From positions 352,203,696-352,267,695 of the forward strand of contig NC_061513.1 of assembly GCF_022539505.1 (NCBI RefSeq): a DNA stretch of 64,000 bases, given 5' to 3'. How positions within the stretch are numbered: the first letter of the stretch is position 1; the number at the start of each line of letters is the position of its first letter. The position numbers were made by a program, and so were the translations under genes. This document shows positions 47,159-57,092 of the stretch, piece after piece. The notes under the pieces were generated by a model that was given only the letters and a program-made list of their open reading frames with translations, had not been told where the DNA came from and ran no database searches. This stretch comes from Lolium rigidum. Taxonomy: Eukaryota > Streptophyta > Magnoliopsida > Poales > Poaceae.

Positions 47159-47545
47159 GGTCGGGGACGAGGTGCTGCTCCTCCGCGGCGAGGTCGGGGA
47201 CGAGGTGCTGCTCCTCCGCGGCGAGGTCCAGGACGAGGTCGCAGACGAGGTGGGAGAGGCGGTCGCCGACGGTAAATCGAGGCGGAGAGGCCACCGGTGG
47301 GAGGAGGGGGATTGAGGTTGAGGGGATCTGGCCGCCGGGGTCTATAGAAGCTCGCGTGAGAGGAGGGGTGGCGTCGCTCAGGGGAGGTGTGGCGGCCGCC
47401 GGTGCGAGGTGGCGTCGCTCACGGGAGGGGTGGCACCGCGGGGAGTGGCAGTCGCCGGCGGGGATTCGAGGGGAAGTGGGGAAAAATCTCGATCTGGCCA
47501 CAGTGGGGAATGGACGGGGGATTTTGGCTAAGTGCCAGACACCCT
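47159..47545 (-). other. GC-rich segment with a duplicated 33-bp unit
   Basis: A 33-bp unit starting GGTCGGGGACGAGGTG is duplicated at 47159 and 47192, coding on the minus strand for the repeat LAAEEQHLVPD inside a 132-aa frame (47103-47501). The composition differs from the rest of the CACTA. It could be an untranslated leader or a captured gene fragment; I do not recognise it. Confidence 0.45.
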
Positions 47546-47619
47546 TAGCAATAGCGCACCTCTAGTGGTGCGCCACTATGAGGCTTAACAATGGCGCACC
47601 TCTAGGGGTGCGCCACTGC
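47546..47619. repeat. Internal cluster of CACTA subterminal motifs
   Basis: Two inverted GCGCACCTCTAGTGGTGCGC-type units lie between the transposase gene and D2, away from either terminus. Same motif as at 52163-52659 and 61916-62403. Confidence 0.7.
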
Positions 47620-47672
47620 CTCTTTATGTCTGGGTCAAAACAATAACGCGGGGGGGATTGACATATCCCGCT

Positions 47673-47756
47673 TAGTACCGCACTGGCTCTGTCCCCGGTT
47701 GGTTTGTGCCAAACCCCTGCCGGCCAGGTTCGAACCCTGGCGGCCCCATTTTTTTC
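47673..47756 (+). other. tRNA-like element: A-box-like, B box, T-arm, T-run
   Basis: The T-arm CCAGG-TTCGAAC-CCTGG (47724-47740) contains a perfect B box (GGTTCGAACCC) and is followed by CGGCCCC-A and then eight T (47749-47756), a Pol III terminator. A near A box TAGTACCGCACTGG lies at 47673-47686, a fitting distance upstream. The 5' acceptor strand does not pair, so it is not a functional tRNA gene. It may be a tRNA-derived remnant or a Pol III-type promoter inside the CACTA. Confidence 0.5.
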
Positions 47757-47973
47757 CTTTTCTTTTTAAATTGATTTAACACTATAATAAACATCCAAAA
47801 TAGCATAATACACCAACATAAAAGGCATAAATAATTATAATTATGTAGAATATTTAAAATACTATAGAATCTAGAAAATATCCAAAAATATAAATTATAT
47901 GTCTATTTTGATCGGTACAATGTGTAGATTAACAATATGACATCCATTATTCACACAAGAAAATGATACATAA

Positions 47974-50900
47974 TTATCTTTTCACAATCTTCTTGCCCTT
48001 CTTTCTCGCGGTTGAATAATTTAGCCCCGGAATTCCTAGACTTCTTCTCTTGAATGGACGGCCTTTAGGTAGGGTGGTCCTGCTTCTTCTTGTTGTGTAT
48101 GGTTCTTCATCATCGTCGTCGTCATCTTCCATCTTCGGATCGCCGTACTCGGTCAAAGTCTAGCTCGTTGGCGGCTCCATCCATTCCGATGATGCTCCTT
48201 TTGCCTCTCCTCACGACAACACGGCTGGGCTTTTGCGGGTCGGTAATGAAGAAGCATTGGTCCACTTGGGAAGCTAGTACCCATGGCTCATATTTCGCGG
48301 TGACCTTTGCGCCCGCTGTCTTGGATTTGGCTTCGGGTATAACCATGGTGGTGAAATGCCGGTCTTCTTTTATGACGTTCTTGGCCCACCTGACACGGAA
48401 CATCGGCACATTCTCTCCGGCGTAGCTCAGCTCCCGGATCTCCTCGATCTTTCCGTAGTATCTCCGCTTGACGTCACCGGTGTAGGACTCCATCGTTACC
48501 CCGGAGTTCTGATAATCGCTCTTCATGTCCTTTTCCTCGGTGTAGAATGTGTAGCCGTTGATATCGTACGCCCGAAATGTCATCGGGTTGTGTTCGGCGC
48601 CCTGTGACAAGGCGAATATGAGTTTTTCTTCCGCGAAGAATCCTCGTCTATAGGGTACGTCAGCATCTTGTCCTTGAACCACCGCGTGAAGGTTGAGTTG
48701 TGCTCTTTGATTATATCTCCGTCCGTCCTCCGTTGACCCCGATCATCGTACGTCTTTGCGATGAAGGTTTTGTGCTCTACCACCCAAGGATCGACCACGT
48801 CTATGTGTTGTAGCGCGACTAGGTTTGCTCTTTCAAAGTCGGCGATTCGACCCTTGAAGTCGACATGCATTTCGCGGCTACCGTCGCGGTGACCCCATCC
48901 AGCGAGCTTCCCGAGATGCCTGTTTACGGGCAGGCCAACGGGGTTCTCGATTTATAGATAACTCGTGCAGAAGGAGATGCACTCTTCGGTCAGAAAGCCC
49001 TTGGCTATGCTTCCGTCTGGACGTGCCCTGTTGCGAACGTACCCTTTGATGACACCATTCATCCTTTCGAACGGCATCATGCTGTGCAGGAACGTCGGCC
49101 CCAGTTGGATGATATCCTCCACGATATGTACCAGCAGATGCACCATAACGTCGAAGAAAGCGGGCGGGAAGTACATCTCAAGCTCGCACGATATCACCAC
49201 GATCTCTTCCTCGTAGCCTTCTAAGTTGCCTCACGCCAACGGACTTCCGAGAGATGACGTCGAAAAAGTTGCATAGGCCAAAAAGCGTTTCACGGACGTG
49301 CGCGTCCATGATCCCACGGATTGCAACCGGAAGTATCTGCGTCCTCCGCACGTGACGGTCGTGAGACTTCATCCCGCTGAACCTCTGCTGCGCTTTGTCT
49401 AGGTACCTGCTTATCTTCCCCGCGTAACCGTAGGGAAGTTTTACTCCTAGGAGACGATCGAAAAACTGCTCGATCTCCTTCTGACTTAGAGTGAAGCACG
49501 CGGGGGGGAAGTAATATTCAATCTTTTTGGCATTTTTGCCCTTGCGATGACTTTGCGTGTCCTCCGCCTCATCATCGTCATCGTCATCATCATCATCATC
49601 ATTAGGGCGTCCCGCGTGAAGCTCCTCCCTGATCCCAATTGATTGCAAGTCGTACCTTGCTTTCGGCCCATCTTTGGTCTTCTCTGGCATGTTGAGGAGG
49701 GTAACAAGCAGACTCTCGCACACGTTCTTCGTGATGTGCATGACATCAAGGCTGTGAGGCACACGGAGGATCTTCCAAGTACGGCAAGTCCCGTGAAAAC
49801 AGACCTCGTCTTCCATACCTTAAGCAGCGGCTCCGGCGCCTTTCGCTTCTTTCCCGGCAGTGGGCACTCTTTCCAATTTTTCAATAGCTCGTCTATTTGC
49901 TCGCCGCTTCTCGTACGTGGCCGTCTTCGGGGTTCGTCTTCACCATCGAACAGATCCTTGCGTTTCCTCCATGCGTCGTCCTCGCGAAGCCACCTTCGAT
50001 GTCCCATGAACACCGTTTTCGAGGACCCGGGATCTCTATCTAGCTGGCGGTACGTTGTGTCGTCCATGCACCTTACGCATGCATTGAATCCGTGGACCAC
50101 CTGCCCCGTGACATATCCGTAACCGAGAAAGTCGTGCACCGTCGTGAGCAGTGCGGCTCTCATAGGGAAATATTCTTCCGCGGCGGCGTCCCACGTATTG
50201 GCAGGCGTGTCCCATAGCGTGGCTAGCTCCTCTTTCAGAAGCCCCATATACGGATTGATGTCGTTCCCTGGTTGTTTCGGCCCTTCAATTAGCATACTCA
50301 TTTGAATGTACTTCCTCTTCATGCACAACCAGGGGGGAGGTTGTACATCCACACAAACACGGGCCAGGTGCTATGCGTGCTGCTCCGGCTGCCAAACGGA
50401 TTGAATCCATCGGTGCTCGCGCCCAGCCTTATGTTCCTAGGATCGTCCCCAAATTCTGGGTACTCGAGGTTCAACGCATTCCACTGGCTAGCATCCGAAG
50501 GGTGTCTCAACATCCTGTCCTTTTTCTTTTTCTTCGGATCATCTGCGTCATCTTCTCCCTTCCTCATCTCCGCGTGCCGGCGCATTAGCTTTGCTTGCTT
50601 AGGATCCGCGAAATACCGCTGCAGACGAGGAGTGATTGGAAAGTACCACACCACCTTCCGAGGAGCTTTCTTCCCCTTCTTGTACCGACTGACGCCGCAC
50701 TCCGGACATATGGTACACTCTGCGTGCTCGTTCCGATAAATGATGCAATCGTTCAAGCACACATGGTATTTCACATGCGGTAAATCCGGAGGACACACGA
50801 TTTTCTTGGCCTCCTCGATACTAGTCGGACACGTGTTACCTTTGGGAAGACGTTCCTGCCAGAATGACATGTTGTCGTTGAAGGATGTGTCGGTCATTTT

Positions 50901-51566
50901 GTGCTTTACCTTCATCTCCGGAGCCATGAGCGTTACTTTCAGGCGGGTATCCTCCGGCCTGCATCCTTCATACAATGGAGTAACAGCGTCTACCTCCAGT
51001 TGATCCATCTTGGCTTTCTCTCGGGCGGCAGCTCTTGCGTTACTCGTCTGCTTGAGAAGCAGCTCTTGAAGATAAGGGTCCTGCACCCAGTCCATCGACG
51101 ATGGTCCATCGTCTTCATCTTCATGATCGTCATGATGACCTCCATCTTGATCTTCCTCATCATCCGGTCCAGGATCTCCTACATTGTGGTCATCATCATC
51201 TCCGGGATCTTCTACATCCTGATCATGCCCGAGATCTTCTACATCCTGATCACCTCCTTCCTTACTTCTTGTTGAATTCCCATGGACAAATTCATAATCA
51301 TCTTCGTCGCCTTCCCACCGATAGCCATCCATGAAACCACGCATGAGAAGGTGGTCCCGCACCATATCGGCTTTAGGGTCCATAAGGCTCGTTAGCTTGC
51401 ATCTTCGACACGGACATCTTATCTCCTTTTGGTTATTTCTAATCATCTCGGCTGTCGCGGCTTTCAAAAACCTAGCCACAACGCCTTCGCTCATCATGCG
51501 GACCATGGTCGCTCGCGGATATAGAGAAAATGGATATCTTAGCATACCAAAAGAAAATTTTGGCAT
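47974..51566 (-). pseudogene. CACTA TNP2-type transposase, frameshifted
   Basis: Right to left. Residues after 51566 contain a transposase-associated N-terminal domain (IRCPCRRCK, then DHLLMRGFMDGYRW). An acidic stretch and the conserved HDLQLLYE-type region follow, then a C-x2-C pair (CTICPECG) and the TNP2 core (49486-50352: LWMYNLPP/PWLCMKRKYIQMS, GLLKEELATLW, then VHGFNACVRCMDDT) continued at 49178-49816 (SLDVMHITKNVCESLL). A DUF4218-like block is at 48952-49200 (CELEMYFPPAFFDVMVHLL, PFERMNGVIKGYVRNRARP), and a DUF4216-like block at 48122-48682 (NGYTFYTEEKD, YYGKIEEI, VPMFRVRWA). A basic tail ends at 47974. Frames shift near 50340, 49810, 49205, 48640 and 48150, and a TAA at 48952 replaces the codon before IENPVGLPVN. 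It would cut and move the element from the nucleus; this copy is dead as assembled. Confidence 0.88.
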
Positions 51567-52162
51567 GACCTTCCCTAAAAATAGGACATGTATATGCGTA
51601 GTATGCCCAACATTCGCCGAAACGGAAATGAATCAACGTTTCGGCAAAATATTGGCAACTCCATCGCATTTCAAATCCCTGCAAACAAAAACACATGCAA
51701 CACATGTGTGGAGGCTTCGCATATACAACACATGTGGATCCGGAGGCTTCGCATACAACACACATGCACATGACGCTTTTCGCGCATGCGCACGTACACA
51801 TGATATCATCGAGCTTCGCACATAACATATGTGCATGACGTGTGTGCAAGACGATCGGAACCGGTCACACACAAAGCATAAAACCAACAAAGTTACCGAT
51901 ACGGCGAGACCTAGAGTGTTGGATGAGGTAAAAAGTTGAGATTGAGTAGGGTATTGAGCTAAGAAAGCTTCACCATTACTTACCTATGAAGAAAATTAAG
52001 TTTACCAACTTAATTTTGGTGAATGAAGAGGTGAAAATAAGGTGGGAAGGAGGGGCAACACGACCAGATCCAGATTTGGTGGGAGGTGGTGGTGGAAGAG
52101 TGTTTGGGGAAAGTGGGTGGCACATGTGAGTGGAGGGTTAAAGGCAGGAAATGGTCCCAGGT
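51567..52162. other. Region upstream of the transposase
   Basis: No coding seen. At 51690-51850 there are three degenerate copies of a unit containing GAGGCTTCGCATA and ACACATGTG. It probably holds the transposase promoter and leader; I see no clear TATA assignment. Confidence 0.5.
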
Positions 52163-52659
52163 TAGCAGTGGCGCACCACTTAGCAGTGCGCCATTGCTAA
52201 GGTGACATAGCAATGGCGCACCGATAAGTGGTGCGCCACTGCTAAGCCTCTCATCTCTAAATGGGCTCTGGCCACCCCCTAGCAGTGGCGCACAAGCTGA
52301 CATGCGCCATAGGTAACCTATGTAGCAGTGGCGCACCGACGAAGTGCGCCATTGCTAAGCCTATCATCTCTAAACGGGCTCTGGACACCTCCTAGCGGTG
52401 GCGCACCTCACCAACGTGCGCCATAGGTAAGAAATGTAGCGGTGGCGCACCCTCTGACGTGCGCCACTACTAGGTTGGGGTAGGAGCTGGCCTCCTGTCA
52501 CCACTTACTTATGGCGCACCACTATCAAGGTGCGCCACTACTACTTTTGTAACAGTGGCCCACCTTTTTGTGGTGCGCCACTGCTAAGTAGTAGTGGCGC
52601 ACGGCAGTCATGGTGCGCCACTGCTGGCAGTATTACGGCTAGGCCTTTTCCTAGTAGTG
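52163..52659. repeat. CACTA subterminal repeats and 5' terminus
   Basis: More than twelve copies of AGCAGTGGCGCACC or its reverse, many as inverted pairs with short spacers, end at the terminal CCTAGTAGTG. In CACTA elements such arrays bind the element's own DNA-binding protein. Confidence 0.88.
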
Positions 52660-52677
52660 TATACTTGTGGGTCATCA
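52660..52677 (+). repeat. Last 18 bp of the F LTR
   Basis: TATACTTGTGGGTCATCA is the 3' end of F's LTR (compare 14273-14290 in reverse). TAT is the CACTA TSD; its partner ATA is at 62404-62406. Confidence 0.88.
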
Positions 52678-52688
52678 AGACTATTTTC

Positions 52689-52706
52689 TGGCGCCGTTGC
52701 CGGGGA
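52689..52706 (+). other. Primer-binding site of F (tRNA-Asp type)
   Basis: TGGCGCCGTTGCCGGGGA eleven bases after the LTR end. It reads plus, opposite to F's LTRs. Confidence 0.88.
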
Positions 52707-52764
52707 GCATAGCTTTATTTGGAAGTTCACTTGGATTGATATTGTTCGCTGCAAATTCTCCATC

Positions 52765-53474
52765 ATGGGTAAACCTCGCGATACTAAGGTCGCCATATTA
52801 CCATCCACTACAAGAAAAGGTACAACTCTGAGTACCTCTGCTGCTCTTGATTCACCATCTGTGATTGATAAACTTGTTTCACCACCACAAGCTTCACGTG
52901 CTGGTACTTCTGCTGAATCTGAAAATAACTCTTATAATATTGATGATGCTTCTGCTTTGTTTGATGATAGTGGTTCATTGGGAACTTTTCTAGATGCTAC
53001 AATTGCTAGGTCTAGAAAAATAGAAAATACTGAAACTCCTGATGTTATTACACCTGTTAATTCACCTGAACTTGAATACTCTAGTGATGATCTTGATGAA
53101 GATTATGTGGAACTTGATGATGATTTTATTGAAAAATGCAATGCTACTACTGATGCAAGAAAGATTAAAAAGTTGCTTGCAGAACATACTGTTAGATATA
53201 AACTGTCTCCTGATCCTAAATTTGCCACATCTCCTATAAACATTAAGGATAAAGATTATGATTTTTCTCTTGATCTATCTCATATAGCTATTGTTGAGAA
53301 AACACCCTTTTGTGGTACTGAAAAAGAAAGTGCTGTTGAACACATGACTGAGTTATCTACTCTGAGTAGCTTGTTTTCTGATGATGTTAAGATGCGAACT
53401 TACTTTGTTGCTAAAAATTTTCCATTCTCATTAAAGGATGACGCTAAAACTTGGTATAATAGTTTGCCACCTAG
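52765..53474 (+). pseudogene. Gag of element F, interrupted by a Helitron
   Basis: The frame starts at ATG 52765 (MGKPRDTKVAILPSTT) 59 bp after the primer site. The first ~190 residues are Ser/Asp-rich and family-specific; from ~195 the Gag core begins (HMTELSTLSSLFSDD, NFPFSLKDDAKTWYNSLPP). At 53474 the Gag is cut by TCTATTATATACTA. The frame runs on by chance to a stop at 53526. The Gag continues after the Helitron at 56956-56992 (coding for SIKSP and FLDVF) into gap 3. Confidence 0.85.
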
Positions 53475-53526
53475 TCTATTATATACTAAAAGCAAAATAA
53501 GAGTGTTTTTCGAGCCACCACGTTAA

Positions 53527-55193
53527 TCCACATATGCTAAGAAAATATAAACCGATGATATTAATTTTAACGTCCGAGATTAAAATAAAAGAAGTGTTAC
53601 GTACAACAATATAAGTGTGCAAAAGTAAACCTCTAACACGTATATAAAATAAAAGAACATAGCTTAAAGAAAAAAAGAAAACAATTAAGTACCGGAGACT
53701 TACACGTTTGGTGATTTAATTTAGTTCAAGATTCAAAAGATCTTTACCAACCGTGCAATGAAGAGATACGTTCCGTATGGATAGATTCCGTGTGTGTCCG
53801 GCCAACCCAAGAAAAAGAATCCCCATGCTATATATACATTCTTAAAAAAACAATGCAACTAAATGAGGCAAGCACCGGATATTCTACAATCAGTAGTGCC
53901 AAGTCGTGTCTCTATAGAATTCTAACAGCCGAATTACGTAAGTAAATGAAAACTGTGTAACATGTGCCAGGTTGACACGTTCTATGTTCAATATATCTAT
54001 CAAGTAAGAAATATGAAACGGAACCGTGCTGGGCCCATGAGAGGAAAAAATAAAATGACCTTTGGTTTTAGTGACTTATATCATAATGGGTCAGGTAAAT
54101 TAGTTCCTAGGTGTGGCCGAATTTTTTTTTTTGAACTGAACAAGTCTCAAATGAAACAATTCAAATCTTTCTTTAAACTGGATCATCCAAAATTAAAATT
54201 GACTTATGTTGTTTTCCTTCCCCCATTTAATTCTGAAACATTTTTGCAAATAAGTGGTAATTGATACTCCTATATAAGAAAACTTTTGATTTTAAAGTTT
54301 CAGAAAATTTTGAAAAAATTATGTAGACGTAGAGAATGTAGAAATCTATCGGTGTGTAAATTTTAAAATTGAAATACATCATATATTGCATTCAATAAAA
54401 ATAACAAAGTCTCACCAAACGACAAAATCTAGATTTTAGTGTACTGTTCATTACTCTTTACCGATGCTGAATCAAGATTTTTATTTTTGCTGAACCCAAA
54501 TACAACATATTTCAATCTAAAAATTTACACACTTGAAAATTACAATATTATCTACATCACCATATTTTTTAGAATTTTTTTAACATGTTCAAAACAAAAT
54601 TTTCATTGGTTCAAAAAGTGGTCTACATATAGCTGGTGCTACAAAAGTCCATTCTCCTCCTATATATAAATATGTAGGCTAATATATTTACACGGTGACC
54701 TTATGTCTTGCCAGAGTTATAATCTGTTAGGTAAATAATTGGTTCCTAGGGATATATAAGAGGGCGATATTATTCCTGTACTGGGATATTTGGCGAATGT
54801 TCGAATTGTAGCTTCCCGCGCGATGCAATCAAGGCTGCCCAAGGAAATCTGGGCGTCCGTTGTTTTTTCAAGAAAAAAAGTTAAAAAAAATAAAGTTGTC
54901 GAGCCCCATGGGAATTTATCGTCGCAATTTAAGAAATTTCTCGAGTGCGTCCTAACGGCTTACACTCGAGGCCCATACAATCTGTTTTTCTTTGATCTGT
55001 ACGTGTTTTCGATGAAAGTCTTAGTATTTTCCTAATGGTTTATTATTTCCATCAGAATACTTTTTTCTTGCTAACCCTATCTTTCTTTTTGCTGAGAAGG
55101 TTAACTACCGCATATTACAAGTCCGTCATGAAAAAAGAGGAAAGGATAGTCTGACAGTAGAAATAATTTATTCCCTTGCCAAAGGAAAAAAAA
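53527..55193. other. Helitron cargo without recognisable genes
   Basis: AT-rich. The longest frames (53962-54264, 54439-54669) have no family resemblance that I can see. It may contain degraded gene fragments, as is common in grass Helitrons, but I cannot name any. Confidence 0.5.
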
Positions 55194-55320
55194 TACTACA
55201 TTCCTCCAAAAATAATTGTCTTAGTTTTATCTAAATTCAGATGTATTTAGTCACATTTTAGTTGTAGATACATCCGTATCTACAAAAATTTGAGACATTT
55301 ACATTTGGTCGGATGTAGTA
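55194..55320. mobile_element. Stowaway-like MITE in the Helitron
   Basis: About 127 bp bounded by TACTACATTCC and, inverted, GGATGTAGTA, with TA at both sides. The interior is partly self-complementary (AATTGTCTTAG / GAGACATTTACA). No coding. Confidence 0.6.
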
Positions 55321-55523
55321 TTTTTCTCTCTTCCACACAAGTAGGTTTAGTATCAGCTGCCGAAATGAAATAACAAAAGGAGGTACAAGCATACACGTCC
55401 TGCCCCTTAGATAAAAGGAAAACATAGTATCAGACTTCTTTAATTTTTCATTCCTAAAAATGTATATAAGAGTTGTGATTTTCATTTTCATGACATTGAA
55501 TTTATATTAGTTGAGCCCAGAAT

Positions 55524-56945
55524 AATTATAAACTGTAGAACCACAAAAGACCGTAGATCAATGAATCGAGCTTGACATTATTTCTTAAGTTTGAATTATG
55601 AATTAGAGAATCGATTATCTATATTAACCTGGCAACATAAAACAGGTGGTTGTGTATAATCAAATAAATTATTCAATCCATGAGTAACTTTGGATTAAAT
55701 CAATGACATGCGAGTTGGGAGATAGTAGTAGAATATGGAGAGAAATAGCTGGTTATTTGTAAATAGCCGGTCAATAAAACCAAAAGAACAATCAGTCTTA
55801 ATTTTTTATTTAAATTAGCAATGGTGCATAGACAATTCAATAGATTCCTATATTTTTTCTGTTATCAATGATACAATTTTGCAACGCTTATTATTATTAT
55901 AAAAGAGTAGAATAATGCAATTTGGTAATACTTTATTTGGGAGTGGCATTCTAAAATTTTGATATCTATATTTCATCGCACTTTTGAATTTCTATTTTAT
56001 TAAGTGATAATACATTAGCTATGCTACTACTATCAATAGTACTAATAATAACAAGTAGTAATACCATAAAAAGAAATGGTCGAAATAGCACCTAGACTAA
56101 TGTGTCCATGTCTAAAATGATGTATATTTAAAATTTATGGAATAAGTATAGGAGGTATGCATATCTGCATAAAAAACCATAACTAACTATACTTTCAAAT
56201 CACTAAGAATGATGCCCTCGCATTTGCGAGGTCCAATTATAAACTGTAGAACCACAAAAGACCGTAGATCAATGAATCAAGCTTGACATTATTTCTTAAG
56301 TTTGAATTATGAATTAGAGAATCGATTATCTATATTAACCTGGCAACATAAAACAGGTGGTTGTGTATAATCAAATAAATTATTCAATCCATGAGTAACT
56401 TTGGATTAAATCAATGACATGCGAGTTGGGAGATAGTAGTAGAATATGGAGAGAAATAGCTGGTTATTTGTAAATAGCCGGTCAATAAAACCAAAAGAAC
56501 AATCAGTCTTAATTTTTTATTTAAATTAGCAACGGTGCATAGACAATTCAATAGATTCCTATATTTTTTCTGTTATCAATGATACAATTTTGCAACGCTT
56601 ATTATTATTATAAAAGAGTAGAATAATGCAATTTGGTAATACTTTATTTGGGAGTGGCATTCTAAAATTTTGATATCTATATTTCATCGCACTTTTGAAT
56701 TGCTATTTTATTAAGTGATAATACATTAGCTATGCTACTACTATAAATAGTACTAATAATAACAAGTAGTAATACCATAAAAAGAAATGGTCGAAATAAC
56801 ACCTAGACTAATGTGTCCATGTCTAAAATGATGTATATTTAAAATTTATGGAATAAGTATAGGAGGTATGCATATCTGCATAAAAAACCATAACTAACTA
56901 TACTTTCAAATCACTAAGAATGATGCCCTCGCATTTGCGAGGGCC
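55524..56945 (+). repeat. Tandem duplication, 2 x 711 bp, at the Helitron 3' end
   Basis: Copy 1 is 55524-56234 and copy 2 is 56235-56945, both starting AATTATAAACTGTAGAACC and ending with the terminal hairpin (copy 1 GCGAGGTCC, copy 2 GCGAGGGCC). Only a handful of substitutions separate them, so the event is recent. Only copy 2 has the CTAG terminus. Confidence 0.93.
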
Positions 56946-56955
56946 ACTGTGCTAG

Positions 56956-56992
56956 TTCTATTAAAAGTCCAAAATAATTTCTTGATGTTTTC
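56956..56992 (+). pseudogene. Continuation of F Gag after the Helitron
   Basis: The 37 bp TTCTATTAAAAGTCC... continue the Gag core (SIKSP, FLDVF) in the frame left at 53474, then hit gap 3. Confidence 0.75.
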
Positions 56993-57092
56993 NNNNNNNN
57001 NNNNNNNNNNNNNNNNNNNNNNNNNNNNNNNNNNNNNNNNNNNNNNNNNNNNNNNNNNNNNNNNNNNNNNNNNNNNNNNNNNNNNNNNNNNN
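56993..57092. other. Scaffold gap 3 (100 N)
   Basis: Exactly 100 N between F Gag and CACTA coding sequence. The flanks cannot be neighbours, because the Gag should continue. Confidence 0.98.

Larger units (their letters stand above)
47159..52659 (-). mobile_element. CACTA transposon, transposase-bearing part
   Basis: The terminus at 52659 reads CACTACTAGGAAAAGGCC on the minus strand. Next to it are many GTGGCGCAC subterminal repeats, then the TNP2-type transposase gene on the minus strand (51566-47974). The other end is cut by D2 at 47158. The flank outside the terminus is TAT followed by ACTTGTGGGTCATCA, the end of F's LTR. The second part of the same element is at 57093-62403 in the opposite orientation. 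Confidence 0.88.
53475..56955 (+). mobile_element. Non-autonomous Helitron
   Basis: The 5' end is TCTATTATATACTAAAAG, of Helitron type. The 3' end has a 9-bp perfect hairpin (GCCCTCGCA-TT-TGCGAGGGC, 56925-56944), seven bases, then CTAG (56952-56955), followed by T. There are no terminal inverted repeats and no TSD. Removing it restores the reading frame of F's Gag. The 3481 bp contain no Rep/helicase. The 5' neighbour base is G, not the usual A. It carries a MITE and a 711-bp tandem duplication. Confidence 0.82.

Noticed and set aside
47673..47748. A functional tRNA gene
   Set aside because: The T-arm is good, but the acceptor stem's 5' strand and a proper anticodon arm are missing.
52594..52764. 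Extension of F Gag upstream of ATG 52765 (to 52594)
   Set aside because: This part crosses the CACTA terminus, the LTR end and the primer-binding site, so it cannot be Gag.
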